DNA of 8,329 nucleotides from Methanomicrobia archaeon (GTDB lineage Archaea > Methanobacteriota_B > Thermococci > Methanofastidiosales > B48-G16): positions 1 to 8,329 of the forward strand of contig JAGLWR010000046.1 in assembly GCA_023133315.1 (NCBI GenBank), in the 5' to 3' direction. Of the stretch, positions 5,125 through 8,329 are shown piece after piece (position 1 is the stretch's first letter; every line of letters begins with the position of its first letter). The notes under the pieces were generated by a model. That model worked only from the letters and a program-made list of their open reading frames with translations, did no database searches and was not told where the DNA came from. A program made the position numbers and the translations under genes.

Positions 5125-6266
5125 AGAATTTCTTGAGCTTTCTTTACTCCGCTTCCCAAGTCCAGGGTAAATCCTACCTTTTTTAAAGCTAATTCTAAAC
5201 ATGCCAGAGTGCATAGGACATCCCTTTCAATGACATTCCCCATATGCCCTATCCTCATTATCTTACCTTTCAAATGGGCCTGTCCTCCGGCAATAACTAT
5301 GTTGTACTTGTCTTTCATTATTCCTCTTATTTCCTTATCGTCTAATCCTTCAGGAACACAGAGAGATGTTACTGTATTCGAACATATCTCTTCTTTTTCC
5401 GGAAAAAGCTTCAGTCCCATACCTTTAACACCTTCTCTCGTGGCTTTTGCAAGTTTTCTATGTCTCGCTATCCTGTTTTCTAGTCCTTCCTCAAACATCA
5501 TATCAAGAGCAACTTTCAAGCCATATACCATCGAGATAGGCTGGGTATACGGAGCATGGTGCTTGTGTTTTCTGTATTTTTTTAAATTAAGGTAATACGA
5601 GTGTCCATTGGTTTTTTCTATAACATTCCATGCCTTTTCAGAGACAGAGATAGCAGCTATCCCCGGAGGAACAGCGAGACATTTCTGGGATCCCGTTGCA
5701 CATAAATCGATGTTCCATTCATCCACGTTTATGTCATCACCACCCAATGAAGAGATTGTGTCCACGATCAGGAGAGCATTCGTCTCTTTGACTATTTTCC
5801 CTATTTCTTGCACAGGATTTTTGACACCCGTAGATGTTTCATTATGAACGACAGTAACTGCTTTAATATCATCATTTTCTTCTAATACTTTTTTTACTTT
5901 ATTAACATCTATCTCTTTTCCCCATTCGAAGTTCAGTTCTACAGCTTCTCCCCCATAACATTTTACGATCTCTGTGAATCTCTCTGAGAATTTTCCCGAG
6001 ACTATGCAAAGTACTTTTTCTCCAGGTTTTATTGTATTGGAAATAGCTGCATCCATGGCGGCAGTCCCACTTCCCGCCAGTAAAAATAGATCATTTTTCG
6101 TTTTAAAAATCTGCTTCATTCTTTCTGCCTGTTCCAAGAACATCTCAGAAAACTCTTTTTCTCTATGCGGCGTTACTGGCTTCGACATCGCCCTTAAAAC
6201 TTTTGGATCCACTATCGTGGGTCCCGGGATCATTAACAGTAATCGCTCATTTTCTTTCGATTCCAT
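5115..6266 (-). CDS. Class V pyridoxal-phosphate aminotransferase (alanine-glyoxylate / serine-pyruvate type)
   Basis: This 383-residue protein is a full-length class V (fold type I) aminotransferase. Visible features are the N-terminal MIPGPTIVDP (12-21), the cofactor-phosphate region GSGTAAMDA (65-73), HNETSTG (141-147), Asp169 in VDTISSLGG binding the pyridine ring, the Schiff-base Lys195 in TGSQKCLAVPPG, and the C-terminal GGQAHLKGKIMRIGHMG (327-343) with the substrate-carboxylate Arg338. It moves amino groups between alanine, serine or aspartate and 2-oxo acids such as glyoxylate or pyruvate. In methanogens a relative (MJ0959 type) serves serine/aspartate metabolism, so annotation as alanine-glyoxylate aminotransferase should be taken loosely. 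It has its own TATA box and a very short leader; GTGAT (6274-6270) just before the ATG could pair with 16S rRNA. The C-terminal 20 or so residues form a basic helix beyond the core fold. Confidence 0.92.
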   Translation of the reverse strand: MESKENERLLLMIPGPTIVDPKVLRAMSKPVTPHREKEFSEMFLEQAERMKQIFKTKNDLFLLAGSGTAAMDAAISNTIKPGEKVLCIVSGKFSERFTEIVKCYGGEAVELNFEWGKEIDVNKVKKVLEENDDIKAVTVVHNETSTGVKNPVQEIGKIVKETNALLIVDTISSLGGDDINVDEWNIDLCATGSQKCLAVPPGIAAISVSEKAWNVIEKTNGHSYYLNLKKYRKHKHHAPYTQPISMVYGLKVALDMMFEEGLENRIARHRKLAKATREGVKGMGLKLFPEKEEICSNTVTSLCVPEGLDDKEIRGIMKDKYNIVIAGGQAHLKGKIMRIGHMGNVIERDVLCTLACLELALKKVGFTLDLGSGVKKAQEILKK

Positions 6267-6295
6267 GATATCACGGAACTTTTTTTATTTAGGGG

Positions 6296-6304
6296 TATTT
6301 AAAG
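6296..6304 (-). promoter_or_regulatory. TATA box of the aminotransferase gene
   Basis: CTTTAAATA on the minus strand is centred about 34 bases before the ATG at 6266, so the expected leader is only about 9 bases. Confidence 0.55.
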
Positions 6305-6316
6305 TTAATGGGATAT

Positions 6317-6322
6317 AAAAAA
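6317..6322 (-). terminator. Oligo-T terminator downstream of the DUF3795-type gene
   Basis: On the minus strand a GCC-TTTTTT-ATAT run follows the stop of the cysteine-rich gene by about 30 bases and precedes the aminotransferase promoter. This is the usual form of an archaeal intrinsic terminator. Confidence 0.4.
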
Positions 6323-6351
6323 GGCATCCTCATTTTATATATCAAAGACCC

Positions 6352-6693
6352 TTATAGATCCTTTTTTATCCCATCAAGAGTAGTTTTTGCATCGGAAGCC
6401 ATTTTAAAGAATTTATTCAGCTTTTCACATGCGTAATCGCCACAGTAAGCACAATTAACCACATCTTTTTCTTTTGCACATTTTCTTATCTCGCAAGTAT
6501 TGCAGTAATTGAAAACTCTTTCACCATTGAGGCATCCGTCGCAGTTAATATCCTCTGGTTTCAAATTAGTATCGTATTCTTTTGACCACATCTCGGCAAC
6601 TTTTTTTCTTTCATTGTCATCGTCTTTCTGTGTCGTTTTATATGCAGGACATTCACTACAGATCAACCCACAAAAACCTATTATTTTTTCCAT
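6352..6693 (-). CDS. Cysteine-rich DUF3795-type small protein, putative metal binding
   Basis: The 113-residue protein begins with FCGLICSECPAY (residues 7-18), the hallmark of the DUF3795 family (YCGLxCxxCPAY), common in archaea and anaerobic bacteria and of unknown function. Eleven cysteines are visible at 8, 12, 15, 51, 54, 64, 67, 72, 81, 84 and 89, mostly in CxxC or CxxxC pairs (CDGC, CNTC, CAYC). This suggests zinc or iron-sulfur binding. There is no membrane segment or signal peptide; the C-terminal third is a charged helix. It is a single-gene unit: the TATA box lies only 25 bases before the ATG and there is no ribosome binding site, so the mRNA is probably leaderless. Family membership is by eye but the N-terminal motif is distinctive. 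Biochemical role unknown. Confidence 0.9.
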   Translation of the reverse strand: MEKIIGFCGLICSECPAYKTTQKDDDNERKKVAEMWSKEYDTNLKPEDINCDGCLNGERVFNYCNTCEIRKCAKEKDVVNCAYCGDYACEKLNKFFKMASDAKTTLDGIKKDL

Positions 6694-6713
6694 GTTTTTA
6701 TTTTTTTGTGAGA

Positions 6714-6723
6714 ATTTAAATAT
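6714..6723 (-). promoter_or_regulatory. TATA box of the DUF3795-type gene, spacing implies a leaderless mRNA
   Basis: ATATTTAAAT on the minus strand is centred about 25 bases from the ATG at 6693. The bases between are A-rich with no GGAGG-like element, so transcription should begin at or next to the start codon. Confidence 0.6.
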
Positions 6724-6756
6724 CTATGTTTTTAGTTGTGCAGAACACAAATACAC

Positions 6757-6906
6757 TCATAATCTCAGTTCCGTGAATACTGCTCCCTCTATAGGAGTGT
6801 ATCGATATGAATTGATAGGTTTAAATCCCAGTGAAACAGCGTATTCTATAAAAAATCGTCGAATGTAGTCTAAATATTCTTCTCCAGCATGAATGATCTT
6901 TATCAT
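6757..6906 (-). pseudogene. Internally deleted GNAT acetyltransferase remnant (49 codons)
   Basis: The frame begins ATG ATA AAG at 6906, ends with TGA at 6757, and encodes 49 residues. Residues 1-28 (MIKIIHAGEEYLD...FFIEYAVSLGF) look like the first helix of GNAT N-acetyltransferases that begin '...LFREYAASLGFDLSFQ...'. Residues 25-49 (SLGFKPINSYRYTPIEGAVF then TELRL) look like the last strands of the same family, '...LYRSLGFREIPPYRYNPVPGAxFMEL'. The roughly 100 residues between, including the acetyl-CoA-binding RGxGxG loop, are missing, and the junction falls exactly in the shared SLGF. The simplest reading is an in-frame deletion between two short repeats. A GAGG element precedes the ATG, and the frame starts 10 bases after the nitroreductase stop, so it could still be translated as the last gene of that operon. 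It cannot be an active acetyltransferase. Assembly error is possible. Confidence 0.75.
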
Positions 6907-6916
6907 CTTTTGCCCT

Positions 6917-7621
6917 CTATTTCTTTCCTACAGGCATTATGTATAGGGGATGCTCTTCGTCTGCCATCTTTACAATTTTCTTCACTTCCTCGTCATTAAA
7001 AGCTCCGATAACGGTCGTCCCAAGATTCAGAGAAACAGCCTGAAGATACACGTTTTGGGCCGCATGACCTGCTTCCATGTGAACGTATCTGATGCCTCTC
7101 TCGCCGTACTTGCGAGTTGTTCGTTCATAAACTGCAGAAAATACGATGGTCATAGCACCCTCTTTAACACAGGACTGCCCAAGAGCAGCAGCGCAGAGTT
7201 CAACTCTTTTGTCTCCATCTACAATTTTTATCAGTTCGTGTTTCTCGGGATTGTATCTGTAAATACCTTCAGATATCCCCTCCACATTTCCGATGACAAC
7301 ATATAACTCTAAGGGGTATAGTGCACCCGCAGAAGGAGATGTTCTGAATCCCCTTTCGTCAGTAATCCCTTGAGCAGCCCACAGAATCTGTGAAACTTCA
7401 GCAAGTGTCAAAGGTTCGTCTTTATAATCTCTCGCCGATCTTCTCCCAAGTAATGCCTTCTCGATCGAGGTAGTACTGTCATACGCCGGCTGGGGGAGCG
7501 TTATTCTTCCAGTTGAAGAGAGTTCTTCCTGTATAGGTGATTTCCTCATCACGGCAAAGATCCCTATCACCACACATGTCACGATTATACACGATAGCAT
7601 CCCAATATGTATTTTTTTCAT
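6917..7621 (-). CDS. Membrane-anchored SagB-type nitroreductase-family FMN oxidoreductase
   Basis: With the start at 7621 the protein has 234 residues. I prefer this ATG over the one at 7642 because GAGGTG lies four bases before it and the next residues (MKKIHIGMLSCIIVTCVVIG) form a normal signal anchor. Residues 5-25 are a single hydrophobic segment, so the enzyme domain is probably outside the membrane. The rest matches SagB/ThcOx-type nitroreductases: RRSARDY (60-66) with FMN-phosphate arginines, SPSAGALYPLELY (95-107), GHAAQNVYLQA (185-195), GTTVIGAF (201-208) and a C-terminal MPVGKK. These enzymes use FMN for two-electron reductions or oxidations. Characterised SagB members oxidise azolines in peptide natural products, but no precursor peptide or YcaO gene is visible, so that role is not implied. 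It begins one base after the stop of the upstream repeat-protein gene, so the two are probably cotranslated. Confidence 0.9.
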   Translation of the reverse strand: MKKIHIGMLSCIIVTCVVIGIFAVMRKSPIQEELSSTGRITLPQPAYDSTTSIEKALLGRRSARDYKDEPLTLAEVSQILWAAQGITDERGFRTSPSAGALYPLELYVVIGNVEGISEGIYRYNPEKHELIKIVDGDKRVELCAAALGQSCVKEGAMTIVFSAVYERTTRKYGERGIRYVHMEAGHAAQNVYLQAVSLNLGTTVIGAFNDEEVKKIVKMADEEHPLYIMPVGKK

Positions 7622-7622
7622 A

Positions 7623-8329
7623 TTACACCTCTTCCAATCCATTCAAAACTCTTAAAGCATGTAACGTTATCCACTTACTCTCTCTGCCTTTCTTTTCAAT
7701 ATTCGTGTGCATCCTTCCGTTTGGAGTTTTTTCCAAGATCCATTTCCCTTCCTTCTCCTTGGATTTTATGATTTCGACAGCATCTTTCATTCTTTCATCC
7801 TTTATCCCAAGTTTTGTCAAAACATATAGCCCTCTCAAGATATCATACCCATAGAACCAGGGAAAGGATAATTCAAGCCACTTTTTATTTATTATTTCGA
7901 AATTATGATGATCTGCCTTGTACAATCTGTGCATGAGCAAGAATTCGGCACTTCTTTTTACAGTTTCTTTAAAACCATTTTTCGCTTCGGAAAAAGCTTC
8001 CAACGCACATATAGTTCCGTAGAAACATGAATGAGTATCTTTTATATGCGCCTTCCAGTACGGACACAGCCACCCGCCATCCCCATTCTGTACCTCCACC
8101 AACCACGTTAATGCTCTCAACACTCGCTTGTCATTTCCGTATCCAAGACGGATCAGTGCAGAGCAAATGTTTCCTGTCAGACACGAGAGTTCCATCTGGT
8201 GAATCAGATCGTCGATGAATGCATCTTCCTCCGGAGGATTCTTTCCTCGTTTTACGTATCTCTTCTTTAGATATTCGTATTCTTTTTGTGCTTTCTCTCT
8301 TCCAGCTTCCGAAAATCCTCCTTCTTTTT
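7623..8329 (-). CDS. Squalene cyclase / prenyltransferase-like helical-repeat protein, 5'-truncated by window edge
   Basis: The frame is open to the window edge, with 234 visible residues before the TAA at 7625-7623. The ATG at 8195 is internal: the upstream frame codes for an acidic/basic helical segment beginning KEGGFSEAGREKAQ with no stop. The protein shows alpha/alpha-toroid repeats of the prenyltransferase/squalene-oxidase type: VQNGDGGW (79-86), then CPYW and a THSCFYGT turn at about 97-104, and regularly spaced ALxW/LxxLxxLG helices such as RGLYVLTKLG. The DGGW element is the QW-like motif of this fold. The catalytic DxDD of squalene-hopene cyclases is not visible, and the protein is soluble, so terpene cyclisation is not supported. 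These archaeal repeat proteins are of unknown function and are often over-annotated. It is the first visible gene of the operon with the nitroreductase. Its promoter lies outside the window. Confidence 0.85.
   Translation of the reverse strand, partial: KEGGFSEAGREKAQKEYEYLKKRYVKRGKNPPEEDAFIDDLIHQMELSCLTGNICSALIRLGYGNDKRVLRALTWLVEVQNGDGGWLCPYWKAHIKDTHSCFYGTICALEAFSEAKNGFKETVKRSAEFLLMHRLYKADHHNFEIINKKWLELSFPWFYGYDILRGLYVLTKLGIKDERMKDAVEIIKSKEKEGKWILEKTPNGRMHTNIEKKGRESKWITLHALRVLNGLEEV

Noticed and set aside
5209..6318. Several plus-strand open frames of 79-128 codons opposite the aminotransferase gene
   Set aside because: They are antisense shadows of a conserved aminotransferase with no start signals.
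6509..6868. Plus-strand open frame of 119 codons across the DUF3795 gene and the GNAT remnant
   Set aside because: It runs antisense through two better-supported minus-strand frames, lacks a ribosome binding site, and its composition has no family-like motif.
7622..7642. ATG at 7642 as the start of the nitroreductase gene
   Set aside because: It would overlap the upstream gene, has no good ribosome binding site, and adds MDWKRCN before a normal signal anchor. The ATG at 7621 has GAGGTG at proper spacing.
8193..8195. ATG at 8195 as the start of the helical-repeat protein gene
   Set aside because: The frame continues upstream without a stop to the window edge and codes for plausible protein, so this Met is internal.
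1..8329. CRISPR arrays, insertion sequences, attachment sites
   Set aside because: No regularly spaced direct repeats, transposase-like frames or integrase sites were seen.

Overview
The window looks like a stretch of a thermophilic, AT-rich archaeal (probably euryarchaeal) chromosome. The evidence is: archaeal-type promoters (a purine-rich BRE followed by a TTTAAA-type TATA box about 25 bases from the expected start), GGAGG-type ribosome binding sites, heavy use of AGA/AGG and ATA codons, and adjacent genes for di-myo-inositol phosphate (DIP) synthesis, a compatible solute of thermophiles and hyperthermophiles. The lineage cannot be named from the sequence alone.

Layout. Bases 1-1476 (+): 3' part of a large beta-rich protein of unknown function. 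Bases 1439-3481 (-): a three-gene operon of a CTP:inositol-1-phosphate cytidylyltransferase, a CDP-alcohol phosphotransferase (DIP-phosphate synthase type) and an endonuclease IV/xylose-isomerase-like TIM barrel. The genes overlap by 50 and 4 bases. Bases 3482-3811: the only long gap between protein genes. On the minus strand it encodes what I read as a three-hairpin H/ACA guide RNA (about 3562-3746), with promoters at both ends. Bases 3812-5101 (+): a phenylacetate-CoA ligase-type AMP-forming enzyme. It converges, across an A/T palindrome, on a class V aminotransferase (5115-6266, -). Bases 6352-6693 (-): a cysteine-rich DUF3795-type protein, probably leaderless. Bases 6757-8329 (-): a second operon with a partial squalene-cyclase/prenyltransferase-like helical-repeat protein, a membrane-anchored SagB-type nitroreductase and a 49-codon remnant of a GNAT acetyltransferase.

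How the parts work together. The cytidylyltransferase makes CDP-inositol from CTP and inositol-1-phosphate, and the membrane transferase condenses it with a second inositol-1-phosphate to give DIP-phosphate. The translationally coupled TIM barrel probably acts on an inositol or related sugar, but its substrate is unknown. The CoA ligase and aminotransferase are ordinary amino/aryl-acid metabolism genes with their own promoters.

Most worth a second look are the H/ACA RNA, whose first pocket fits a conserved 23S rRNA site near the peptidyl transferase centre; the split and overlapping DIP pair with its coupled TIM barrel; and the GNAT remnant, which looks like an in-frame internal deletion between two SLGF-encoding segments.
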